Shown here piece by piece: positions 53,299 through 61,830 of a stretch of 64,000 bases of DNA (within the stretch, counting starts at the first letter, position 1; every line of letters begins with the position of its first letter). The stretch comes from an uncultured Bacteroidales bacterium. Its GTDB lineage: Bacteria > Bacteroidota > Bacteroidia > Bacteroidales > F082. Location of the stretch: the NCBI GenBank assembly GCA_900315175.1, contig OMYA01000001.1, positions 186,001 through 250,000 of the forward strand, in the 5' to 3' direction. Under the pieces are notes generated by a model. The model was not told the DNA's origin and did no database searches. It saw only the letters and a program-made list of their open reading frames with translations. Position numbers and translations under genes: made by a program.

Positions 53299-54741
53299 TT
53301 ATTCTTCAACGATCCTTAATTCGTAGCTCTTAGCTCCTTGATAATCAATATCTTTATGGTCTTTGAGATATAATAATTCGGCTTCGTTGGAGGTCATTTC
53401 GCTATCGTGCATGCTCAAGCAGTTACCATTTGCCCAAAGAGCCATATAGCCATTGATTGCCACTTTATATCTCTTTCCAGATTTGATGCGTTTGCCATTG
53501 ATGAATGCCTTTGCGTTGGTGAAAAGCCCGCTTCCCTCTTCGGAATTTTGATATTCAATTTGATATGTGATACCGGAGACATGGGTGCAATTATGGTCAT
53601 TATTCGAAGCAATTACCAGATAATCCTCCACCTGTTTACCAGTCATCTCGCAGATTACCAATGAGTTATCAAATGGGTCAAGGTCATAAATGTCAGCTTT
53701 TATGATATCACCGCCATGCATGTTATCAAAGCGCACACCGCCTGGGTTCTGCATCGCGATATCTGCTTTAGTGATATAACGTTGGGCGTCAGCCATGAAG
53801 GAACCGAGGGCGTCTTTATCATTAAATGGCGTCTTGGCATGTCCGACTACAACATGAAACTCCGGTTCGGCATAAAAATTATCCACCTGTTTCTTTATGC
53901 GTTCATTGACATTTATAACTTTGTTTAAATCAATGACTTGCGCCTCTTTTTCAACGATTTCACCATCGACAAGTTTTACCTTTGTAACTGTTGCGTCTTT
54001 CAAATAATACTTAGACTGTGTGTAAAGCACGCCATTGTCGAGCTGTTCGGTCCACAAATCGTGTGAATGGCCGCCTATTATGAGGTCAAACTGAGGATAT
54101 TCGGCGGCTAATTCAAGTTCTTCGTCCTTACCGAGATGTGACAGAAGCACAAACACATCGCAACTGTCTTTTAGATGCAGATACTCTTTTATTTTATCTT
54201 TAGCGTCAACAAAATCAACGTTTTGCATGTTTTTAACATGTGCGCTCGGCCGACCGAAGTTGGTTGTCTCAATCATGCTAAGCAATATTATTTTCACATC
54301 TTTCCCGTTGATTTTTTTCGTGATGGTGGCATAAGGGGGCAGTTTGAGATCAGGATAACCTGTGAAGAACGTGTTCGCGCAGATCAGCGGGAAATGTGCG
54401 GTCTTCACGAAATACTTTATTCCCTCAATGTTCCCGTCGAATTCATGGTTGCCGAGGGCCGATGCTTCGAAGCCGATTTCGTTCATCAGCGAAATCATCG
54501 GAAGGTTTGGGTGAACAGGATATTTGTCGTTATAAGCGTTGCCGGTGCGGTTGTCACCCGCGCTCACAATCAGCAGCTGCGGATAAAGATTACGCAAACT
54601 ATCAGCAATATATGCCAATTTCGGCATATTTTCGATATGGCCGTGCATATCGTTTACCGACAAAAACACCACTTCTTGAGGCTTTGAAGCGCAAGAAATC
54701 AGTAATACACTGATTATCAACGAATAAAGTATCCTTTTCAT
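53299..54741 (-). CDS. Lipoprotein 5'-nucleotidase / 2',3'-cyclic phosphodiesterase family
   Basis: A 480-residue lipoprotein with signal MKRILYSLIISVLLISC (lipobox LISC, Cys17). The calcineurin-like metallophosphatase domain has FLSVNDMHGHIE, SAGDNRTGN, ALGNHEFDGN, LLSHLGKDEE and IIGGHSHD, the five metal-site blocks. The C-terminal 5'-nucleotidase domain includes NPGGVRFDNMHGGDI and LDPFDNSLVICEMTG. It removes phosphate from nucleotides at the cell envelope, supporting nucleoside uptake. It overlaps dus by 4 nt upstream and is 8 nt from the GT9 gene downstream. Confidence 0.92.
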   Translation of the reverse strand: MKRILYSLIISVLLISCASKPQEVVFLSVNDMHGHIENMPKLAYIADSLRNLYPQLLIVSAGDNRTGNAYNDKYPVHPNLPMISLMNEIGFEASALGNHEFDGNIEGIKYFVKTAHFPLICANTFFTGYPDLKLPPYATITKKINGKDVKIILLSMIETTNFGRPSAHVKNMQNVDFVDAKDKIKEYLHLKDSCDVFVLLSHLGKDEELELAAEYPQFDLIIGGHSHDLWTEQLDNGVLYTQSKYYLKDATVTKVKLVDGEIVEKEAQVIDLNKVINVNERIKKQVDNFYAEPEFHVVVGHAKTPFNDKDALGSFMADAQRYITKADIAMQNPGGVRFDNMHGGDIIKADIYDLDPFDNSLVICEMTGKQVEDYLVIASNNDHNCTHVSGITYQIEYQNSEEGSGLFTNAKAFINGKRIKSGKRYKVAINGYMALWANGNCLSMHDSEMTSNEAELLYLKDHKDIDYQGAKSYELRIVEE

Positions 54742-55697
54742 ATCAAATTATATTCATTAAAAATATTTTCCACTGCTGTCTCGTATTCATCCAAATGATT
54801 GACTTTCTTCACTTTACGCCACACATTCTGCGGGTCGTCGAAGATGTTCATCATGTATTTCCACAGTTCCTTCATGCTTCCGATGATTTTCGGGCTTCCG
54901 CCAGCATGATGCAGACGATTGATGTATAAATCGACAACGAATTTATGCAATCGTTGTTTTTTATCTTGTTGATTATCAATGCTTTTTATCTCTTCAGCAA
55001 GGAAAGGATTTGTCAAGAGACCGCGACCGAGCATAATAGAAGAGGATAAGAAGGATAAAGAGGATAAGGAGGATAAGATGGTGTTATAACGATCCGTTGT
55101 AAAAATGTCGCCGTTGTACACCAAAGGTTTGTTGATTAGCGGTATCAGATTTACGAATTTTTCGAGTGATGCCTCGCCGGTGTACATCTGTTTTCCGATG
55201 CGCGGATGTATTATTATCTCGCTGAAATTCAATGCATTAAAGGTGTCGATGAATGCCATGATTTCTTCATCGTCATAATATCCGAGGCGGCATTTTATGC
55301 TGAATTTTATGCCATCTATTTGTTCGAAGACGTCGTTCAGCATCTTGATGGTGCGGGCGGGGTCAGCCATGAGACCGCAGCCACGGGTTTTGTTGGCGAC
55401 ACGAGGAAACGGGCATCCCATATTGAGGTTAAACTCAGGATATCCCATTGATTTACATTGATTTGCAAATCTGATAATTTCTTCAGCGGTATTGCTTAAA
55501 ATCTGAGGGACGACGGTATTCACGTCGTTGAACTCGGGGCTTATCTCCTCTCCTCGCAGACTTTTAGAGTTGTCTTTCTGAATACCTGTAAAAAACGGCG
55601 TATAATATTTGTCGATACCGCCAAAATGTTTCTTGAAAACATTGCGGTAGACCACATCGGTTATTCCTTGGAACGGCGCAAGACTCAGTGTTTCCAT
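54738..55697 (-). CDS. dus: tRNA-dihydrouridine synthase family protein
   Basis: A 319-residue FMN enzyme reducing uridine to dihydrouridine in the D loop of tRNA. Motifs: LAPFQGITDVVYRNVF, then ELNMGCPFP-like FNLNMGCPFPRVANKTRGCGLMADP with the catalytic cysteine, IKCRLGYYDDEE, EIIIHPRIGKQMYTGEAS, YNGDIFTTDRYN and IMLGRGLLTNPFLAEEI. Between the last two, residues encoded by four 9-bp tandem units form LSSLSSLSFLSS. The overall length is close to normal, so the repeats appear to have replaced, not enlarged, this stretch. Overlaps lnt by 13 nt. Confidence 0.9.
   Translation of the reverse strand: METLSLAPFQGITDVVYRNVFKKHFGGIDKYYTPFFTGIQKDNSKSLRGEEISPEFNDVNTVVPQILSNTAEEIIRFANQCKSMGYPEFNLNMGCPFPRVANKTRGCGLMADPARTIKMLNDVFEQIDGIKFSIKCRLGYYDDEEIMAFIDTFNALNFSEIIIHPRIGKQMYTGEASLEKFVNLIPLINKPLVYNGDIFTTDRYNTILSSLSSLSFLSSSIMLGRGLLTNPFLAEEIKSIDNQQDKKQRLHKFVVDLYINRLHHAGGSPKIIGSMKELWKYMMNIFDDPQNVWRKVKKVNHLDEYETAVENIFNEYNLI
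55042..55077. repeat. Four 9-bp tandem units inside dus
   Basis: On the plus strand: GAGGATAAG, AAGGATAAA, GAGGATAAG, GAGGATAAG. On the coding (minus) strand they encode a Leu/Ser/Phe run. Unit length keeps the frame. Confidence 0.85.
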
Positions 55698-57268
55698 CGT
55701 TTTTCAAGAATTAGTTTAACAATAGTCATTGCGACGAGCAAGGCTGTCAGGAAAGCTGCTATTTTGTAGATATAATCGCCGTAACGGACGTAAAATGTCA
55801 GTCTGTCGTTGGTTTTTAAGGTGTTTCGCAAAGCTGTCTGTTCCCAGTACTTGCTTTTTTCGATGATGTCGCCACGTTGGTTGATGAATCCTGATATGCC
55901 AGTATTTGCTGAGCGAGCCACGCTTCTGCGGGTTTCGATGGCACGCAGTTTTGAGAACTCGAGATGTTGTTTATGACCTGGTGAGTTGCCCCACCAGCCG
56001 TCGTTGGTGATGACGAAGAGCATGTCGGCGCCTTTTTTCACGAACTCTGTGACATATCCGCCGAACACTGATTCGTAGCAAATCAACGTCCCAACTTTAT
56101 GATTATCAAACGATAGCGTGCGTGCTTCGTTGTCCTTTTTCAACGTCCCGACGGTGCCGCCGAGGTCGAGTGCGCTGTCTTTGAGCATCCTCATAAACCA
56201 CCATGAAGGCATTGCCTCTGCCCCTGGGGTCAATTTTGATTTATGATATAGTTGGATTGAGTCTTTGGTGATTAGAGTAGCTGTGTTGTATGCATAAAAC
56301 CACTTGTCGACATCCATGAATCTGCGTGCGGCAAAGTCACTTTCCGAGCCTTCCGGGGCAATGCCGTAAGCACTGATGCCAATCACATAACAAGTCTGCG
56401 GATATCTATCGATAAAACGTCTCAACTCATTGATAGAGTAATATTTATCAATCTTCTCAAGCCAGATATTCTCCTGTATTGCCGACTCAGGGCTCACCAC
56501 AAAACGGGTGTTTTCGGTCATCAGAGGCGCTGCCACCGAGAGATTTCTGTCCATTATTTGTCGAGGATTCAAGGTGAACTCTTCGGTGTAAGGGTCGAGG
56601 TTCGGCTGGACCACGATGATTTCGACATCGGAACCTTGCTCGGTATAACAATGATACTGGATTTTGCTGATAATCAATGGAATAAATAAGACACAAATTA
56701 TTATAATCGAATAAAATAACGAAGATTTCTCCGCTCCGCTTCGCTGCGGTCGAAATGACGCCAGCAAAAATTTGTAAATCAATATATTAGCGGCGAGAAC
56801 CCAAAGAGTGCCTCCGGCGATGCCGGTAACTGAGTACCATTGAATCCATGTGTGGTGGTGCGAGAACACGTTGCCGAGGTTGAGCCAAGGCCAGTTGATT
56901 TGCCAGTTGAGATGCAGGTATTCAAAGGCTAACACGAAGATTATCAATATGTAATAGCCTTTTTTATTGTCGTAAAGACGTGTTTTCACGAAGTGATAAG
57001 CCCAAAAGACAGTGGTCATGAAGAGGGAGTTGAGCACAATCATACCGATAGTGCCGATAGCTGTTGTTTTCCAGACCCACCAGGTCGTGAGGGTGTTCCA
57101 AATCAGAAAAGCGATGGAAGATATTCCAAATGAATAGTCTTTGTCTTCAAGATAGAGCAATGGGACGAAAGCCACAAAAGCGAGGGGCACAAGACCTCTA
57201 ACCGGCCATGCGGCGGCTATCAATAGACCGCTAAGCACCGCCAATCCAACTTTTGTAATCGTCTTCAT
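55685..57268 (-). CDS. lnt: Apolipoprotein N-acyltransferase
   Basis: A 527-residue inner-membrane enzyme adding the third acyl chain to lipoproteins. About seven membrane helices flank a nitrilase-type periplasmic domain whose catalytic triad is E261 (VVSPESAIQ), K345 (HKSKLTPGAE) and C397 (LICYESVFG), aligned with E267, K335 and C387 of the E. coli enzyme. A half palindromic repeat encodes residues about 170-183 (SFRPQRSGAEKS) in a loop next to a membrane helix. The ATG at 57268 shares one base with the holB stop. Many lipoproteins in this window are potential substrates. Confidence 0.92.
   Translation of the reverse strand: MKTITKVGLAVLSGLLIAAAWPVRGLVPLAFVAFVPLLYLEDKDYSFGISSIAFLIWNTLTTWWVWKTTAIGTIGMIVLNSLFMTTVFWAYHFVKTRLYDNKKGYYILIIFVLAFEYLHLNWQINWPWLNLGNVFSHHHTWIQWYSVTGIAGGTLWVLAANILIYKFLLASFRPQRSGAEKSSLFYSIIIICVLFIPLIISKIQYHCYTEQGSDVEIIVVQPNLDPYTEEFTLNPRQIMDRNLSVAAPLMTENTRFVVSPESAIQENIWLEKIDKYYSINELRRFIDRYPQTCYVIGISAYGIAPEGSESDFAARRFMDVDKWFYAYNTATLITKDSIQLYHKSKLTPGAEAMPSWWFMRMLKDSALDLGGTVGTLKKDNEARTLSFDNHKVGTLICYESVFGGYVTEFVKKGADMLFVITNDGWWGNSPGHKQHLEFSKLRAIETRRSVARSANTGISGFINQRGDIIEKSKYWEQTALRNTLKTNDRLTFYVRYGDYIYKIAAFLTALLVAMTIVKLILEKRWKH
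56722..56759. repeat. Half copy of the palindromic repeat inside lnt
   Basis: AAGATTTCTCCGCTCCGCTT and TCGAAATGAC at 56750-56759 match the right half of the family; the left half is absent. It is read in frame in lnt. Confidence 0.78.
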
Positions 57269-58404
57269 CACTTGATTCTCAATAGTTTAGACATCTTGCA
57301 GCTGTCGTCCATGAAGACTATGGAGGCGTTGGCGTTGCGTTCAATTTGGTTGATGCTTTCCTCGAACAACTCGCAGATTTGCGCCACATTCTTTATATTA
57401 ATAAAAGGTGCGAAGTTTCTGGTGAAGTTCTTCTCATCGGTTGGGAGCATCACGTCGTCGGGCATATTATTGTTGAATAACAATGAGTTATGGAATATAT
57501 TCAGGCCATATTCCAGAAACTCTTTTTGTTTTTCGCGACCAAGCGGTTTGATGTCGTTAGCCACCAAGTCGATGAGTTCGGGCAGTGCTCCTTTGAAGCA
57601 GTAGCGCATCCATTTTTGGAAGATGTTGGCGTAGAGCTTTTCATCTTCATGGTCTTGGGCATAATGTTGGGCCAGAATCCAATTGCCGTTGGAAAGGGCG
57701 GCTGCATCGTAAGCCTCTTGTTCGGTGCATCCGAACCGTTGAATCAGGGCGTTTTGCGTCTCTTGAAGTCCCAATTTCGGCACTTTGACCATCACACAAC
57801 GCGAGCGTATGGTGGTGAGCAGTTCCTCTTGGTGTTCAGCGATGAGGATGAATAGTGTCTTCTCTGGCGGTTCCTCGATAAGCTTCAGTAACTTATTGGC
57901 ACTCTGCACGTTAAGCTTCTCAGCCATCCATATAATAGCAATTTTAAACTCGCTTTCATAAGCTTTAAAGCTGAGTTTTCGCATTATTGTGGCGGCGTCA
58001 CGCACGTTGATGATACCCTGTTTGTTTTCAATATCGAGTTTGTTAAACCAATCTGGCAAGTCAGTATATCCTTGACAATCAACAAGATACTCTCGCCAAT
58101 CGTTTAAAAACAAATCTGATTCAGGGTCTTTTTTGACATCTTTGTTTATTGCTGTCGGGAAGACGAAATGAAGGTCAGGATGGGTTAGCGACATGAACTT
58201 CCTACATGATGGGCATACGCCGCAACTATCTGATTCTGAACGGTTTGTACAGTTGATATATTGGGCGTATGCCAATGCAAGAGGCATTTTGCCGCTGCCT
58301 TCCGGACCTAAAAACAGCTGAGCATGCGACACACGGCTATCCTTGACGCTCTGAATCAGGCGTTTTTTCAAGTCTTCGTGTCCTATGATGTCAGCAAAAA
58401 GCAT
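57268..58404 (-). CDS. holB: DNA polymerase III subunit delta'
   Basis: A 378-residue clamp-loader subunit. It starts LFADIIGHEDLKKRLIQSVKDSRVSHAQL, has the P-loop GPEGSGKMPLALAYAQ, the zinc-type cysteine group CGVCPSCRKF, and the sensor region ESEFKIAIIWMAEKLNVQSANKLLKLIEEPP, then RSRCVMVKVP. The start shares one base with the C25 protease stop codon (58404) and the stop shares one base with lnt. Essential replication and lipoprotein genes thus sit downstream of a secreted protease gene. Confidence 0.93.
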   Translation of the reverse strand: MLFADIIGHEDLKKRLIQSVKDSRVSHAQLFLGPEGSGKMPLALAYAQYINCTNRSESDSCGVCPSCRKFMSLTHPDLHFVFPTAINKDVKKDPESDLFLNDWREYLVDCQGYTDLPDWFNKLDIENKQGIINVRDAATIMRKLSFKAYESEFKIAIIWMAEKLNVQSANKLLKLIEEPPEKTLFILIAEHQEELLTTIRSRCVMVKVPKLGLQETQNALIQRFGCTEQEAYDAAALSNGNWILAQHYAQDHEDEKLYANIFQKWMRYCFKGALPELIDLVANDIKPLGREKQKEFLEYGLNIFHNSLLFNNNMPDDVMLPTDEKNFTRNFAPFINIKNVAQICELFEESINQIERNANASIVFMDDSCKMSKLLRIK

Positions 58405-61400
58405 TATTTTTTGACGATTTTTGTCGTTGTGGTGTTACCTTGTTTGTCGATGATTCTTACAAAATAGATTCCGCTTGTAAGATCAGCAATATTTATTGAT
58501 TCTGAATCAACAACATTCTTAGAGATGACTTTTGAGCCAATAGTATTGTAAATCTCAATACATTGGATATCAAGGCCTTTTACGTTGATAACATCGTTTG
58601 CCGGGTTAGGATAAACCTCCATATTGTTGTTGTCTGCTACTGATTCCACATCGAGAATCACAGTGTTGCCTGGGAAGGTGATATCATCGATCCAGCATAC
58701 ATATTCTTCCACGCTGCCGCTTTGAGCTGTATAATAGCACCATTTCACAGTGTGCTGCCCGGCAGGCAATGCCAATGTATACAATGTCCAGTCTTTATCG
58801 CCATACAGCATATCTTTGACCACATTATCAAGATAGATGATGAGCGCGGCTCTATTATGTTTGATATGCATTTTATAATAGAATGAAAGTTGGCCGTCGG
58901 TAGTGTTTTCCATATCCACCATCAATGTAGCCGACTGGTGTTTAGAAAGTTGTGGTGACTGTGCGCTATAGGTACCGGTGTGAGCTTCGGTATCAGTGAC
59001 AAACCAATTATCATCGCCTTCAAGCATCCAGTTGAGGTGAGAGAAGTCGCCGGTTTCGAAGCCTTCTTTCACTGTTCCGATTGTCAAAGAAATGTTCTTG
59101 TCAGATGAATATTGACCTGTAATAGCGCTTAAATTGATGTTAACAGTGCTGCCGTTGGGGGCATCGTCAGCGATTCTTATATCTACGCTTCCTTCAAATC
59201 CTGCACCGGCTGCCACATTGGCGAAATGAGTGTCGTTGCTGACAAATGTCAGATGTTCCGAGTTCAGACTTCCGTGGATATAAGGATCTTCGGCGACATA
59301 ATGGCCTATATTTTTACCATTTGCAGTGACTCTAAATGTCTCACCCGGATCGAGGAAGCCGTTCATGTTGCCAGAGATTTCCTGGTATGTCAGCTCGTTT
59401 ATTGTCATGACGGGGGCCACTGCCTGGAAGTAGATATCGCGATTCCAGACGTTGGTGCCATCGGTGCAAGTCATAACGAAATCGACGTAAGTGCCATCAG
59501 GGATATTGTTAGCGACTTCGATGTCGAAAGCGTCGGTGAGCTCTACTGATGCGCCTGCGTTGATGGTTCCCACGTTCACCGTGGGCTTCGACAATGTCAC
59601 AAAGTCGGAGCTTGACGACAATGTAGCGACCACGTTATTGGCATCGACTGTGCCAACGTTCTTGAAGTTGACATCCATTGAAATATTTCTTCCGAAGAGG
59701 AATTCACCGTTAATATCAACATCTTGCGGATAGACGAATGCTGTATTGGCATTGATTCCAATAATATCTATTGTCTGAGGCAATGCGTTAGGTCCGGTGA
59801 TGATAAGTTGCATAGTATCAGCGACATTGAGAGCATCTGCAAAGTCGATATTGGCGTTTCCGTTGGCATCTGTCATGCCGAAAGCGAGCAGTTCGCCGTT
59901 ATGGAAGATGCTGCAGCGGAAGTTGCTTTGTGCCACGCCTCTTTGTTTTATTGTGACAGGTGTTGTGGTAGTTCCCATTGGCAATGCTGACGCATAGTTT
60001 ATTTCAGGGCGGAAAGGCTCGTCGAGCCATGGGCAGACTGCCACGTCGCCTAAGATATTGATATCGTAAAGGTTCCAGCGCATTGCGCCGTCATCGCCCC
60101 AAGGTGTTGAGACGTATGGGGCTGTCATTATCTTCATTTCCACGAAGGCTGTCCCGATGTAAGGCAGGCGGTCGTTGTAATAAGCGTCGACGAGTTCACG
60201 ATGCAGGTGGGCTGCCATGCCGTCGCCCCAAGGCACATACCAGCCATAGCGTGAGTTACCTGCTGTTGCCACGAAACCTGTTGAGATGTTGACCATGCGT
60301 TCGAGGATGCATGTGTGTGTGAAGTCACCGCAGATGCAGCCGTGAGAATGGAAGAAGCCATAATTGTGGTTAACGCCATTGAGTTGTGCGAACGAGTTGT
60401 CGTCGGTAGTGTTCACATACCATCCTGCGACATAATCGGTGTTGGCGTGACCCACATGGTGAACATACTGTCCGCCTGTGGCGTTGATTTCATCTTTAAA
60501 CCATTTTCCTGTCCAAGGCTTGCTGTCGGTTTCGTATACTTTAGTGAAATTATAGTCTGCCGGGATGCCCACGGTGGTATAGTCGTAATCGTTTGAGCCG
60601 CCGATGAGACGTTCGAGGTCGGTGCTGCCGTAGTATCCGTCGCCGAGATGTTCGGCGCCGAGGACGACATCATGGAATTCACCTAACACAGGGTTAGACT
60701 GATATTCTAACGTCTTATGCATCATGTTATTAAACTGTGTCTCATTGTTGAAAGGCATACGGCCGACGCCGAGTTCAGGGAGGAGGTCGTCTTCACCTAT
60801 CTCGCCCCAGACGCCGTCATTGTCATCGTCCCATGTGCCATCGAGGCATACGAAATACATATCGGCGGGGAGGTTATCCACATATTCATCGCTGACGTAG
60901 CAATAAAGTCCGCGCCAAGGCACCAGGTTAGAGTCGCCGCCGAGCAGGACCATCATAATGCCTTCATTTTCATATTCTTGAGCGATGTAAGTGCGCATCT
61001 TCTCAGCGTCATCGCGGCCGTCGTAGTTAGCGATGATGTCTTCCAGTGCTGTGACATGAGTGCGGAGGCCGCGAGTCTCGTAAAATGCCACATACTCGTC
61101 GAAATGCGGCACCCATTGTTCTGGGGTGATGACGAGGAGTTCATACCCGCCTATTGTGCGTGCACGGCTCTTATATTCCTGCACCGCTTCCGGGTTCTGG
61201 GCGAGACGCTCCACGCGTGACTGCACCTCAGGAGTCATCCAGACTTTGCTGCTCCTGTCGGCTCTTGAAGCGGTCACGTCGATGGTGACAGTCACTGACT
61301 TAGCGTATGAGACCTTGCCTGTAGCAGGCACATATCTCACCGGAGTGAACTGAGCGAAAGCAAAGGTGCAGCCGTTGAGATACTGAGTGTTTACTGAAGA

Positions 61401-61784
61401 AAAGGTGGTTTCAGGATACACATTATCTGAACGGTAAAAGTCTTCATTCCTCTCAAAAACGACTGGCTCCGTTGATGACAAAGGTCTTGCAGCCTGTTTA
61501 GGAAGCAGGTTGTAGGTGCCGTCGAGTTCGACAAAATCGAAGTATTCGACAGTAATATCTTGAGCCTCAGTATTTTGAGGGAGCAGCAGCGACACTGTCA
61601 TATAAGGCAATGTAGCCTCGCCATCGATGCCTGTGTTGTAGGTGTCGGTGAAACGGATGACGTCGTAGCCGTTCATCTCGCTGACCATCGGTGTACCGAA
61701 ATAATAGGTTTTCTGCACAGTCTGAGCGAAAGAGAGTGCGCCCAGAATGATAGCAAACAATGATGTCAATAATAGTTTTTTCAT
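58404..61784 (-). CDS. Gingipain-like C25 family cysteine protease with T9SS sorting domain
   Basis: A 1126-residue exported protease. Signal peptide MKKLLLTSLFAIILGALSFAQ, an N-terminal propeptide region (residues about 22-210), then the C25 caspase-like domain: GYELLVITPEQWVPHFDEYV, GGDSNLVPWRGLYC, LPELGVGRMPFNN, the catalytic H446 in HVGHANTDY, and C483 in SHGCICGDF, close to H444/C477 of Kgp, with GFVATAGNSRYGW after it. Ig-like and beta-rich modules follow (residues about 600-1040), then a T9SS sorting domain from YPNPANDVINV. Cleavage specificity (Arg or Lys) cannot be assigned. It heads a seven-gene minus-strand unit. Confidence 0.9.
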   Translation of the reverse strand: MKKLLLTSLFAIILGALSFAQTVQKTYYFGTPMVSEMNGYDVIRFTDTYNTGIDGEATLPYMTVSLLLPQNTEAQDITVEYFDFVELDGTYNLLPKQAARPLSSTEPVVFERNEDFYRSDNVYPETTFSSVNTQYLNGCTFAFAQFTPVRYVPATGKVSYAKSVTVTIDVTASRADRSSKVWMTPEVQSRVERLAQNPEAVQEYKSRARTIGGYELLVITPEQWVPHFDEYVAFYETRGLRTHVTALEDIIANYDGRDDAEKMRTYIAQEYENEGIMMVLLGGDSNLVPWRGLYCYVSDEYVDNLPADMYFVCLDGTWDDDNDGVWGEIGEDDLLPELGVGRMPFNNETQFNNMMHKTLEYQSNPVLGEFHDVVLGAEHLGDGYYGSTDLERLIGGSNDYDYTTVGIPADYNFTKVYETDSKPWTGKWFKDEINATGGQYVHHVGHANTDYVAGWYVNTTDDNSFAQLNGVNHNYGFFHSHGCICGDFTHTCILERMVNISTGFVATAGNSRYGWYVPWGDGMAAHLHRELVDAYYNDRLPYIGTAFVEMKIMTAPYVSTPWGDDGAMRWNLYDINILGDVAVCPWLDEPFRPEINYASALPMGTTTTPVTIKQRGVAQSNFRCSIFHNGELLAFGMTDANGNANIDFADALNVADTMQLIITGPNALPQTIDIIGINANTAFVYPQDVDINGEFLFGRNISMDVNFKNVGTVDANNVVATLSSSSDFVTLSKPTVNVGTINAGASVELTDAFDIEVANNIPDGTYVDFVMTCTDGTNVWNRDIYFQAVAPVMTINELTYQEISGNMNGFLDPGETFRVTANGKNIGHYVAEDPYIHGSLNSEHLTFVSNDTHFANVAAGAGFEGSVDIRIADDAPNGSTVNINLSAITGQYSSDKNISLTIGTVKEGFETGDFSHLNWMLEGDDNWFVTDTEAHTGTYSAQSPQLSKHQSATLMVDMENTTDGQLSFYYKMHIKHNRAALIIYLDNVVKDMLYGDKDWTLYTLALPAGQHTVKWCYYTAQSGSVEEYVCWIDDITFPGNTVILDVESVADNNNMEVYPNPANDVINVKGLDIQCIEIYNTIGSKVISKNVVDSESINIADLTSGIYFVRIIDKQGNTTTTKIVKK

Positions 61785-61806
61785 GGTTATTTATTTATGG
61801 TTTGAT

Positions 61807-61825
61807 GGACACACGCGGTGTGTCC
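61807..61825. terminator. Hairpin between lysS and the C25 protease
   Basis: GGACACAC, a GCG loop, then GTGTGTCC: a perfect 8-bp stem 6 nt after the lysS stop codon in the direction of transcription. The following bases are not a U run, so it may attenuate but not fully stop transcription into the protease gene. Confidence 0.6.
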
Positions 61826-61830
61826 TTACT

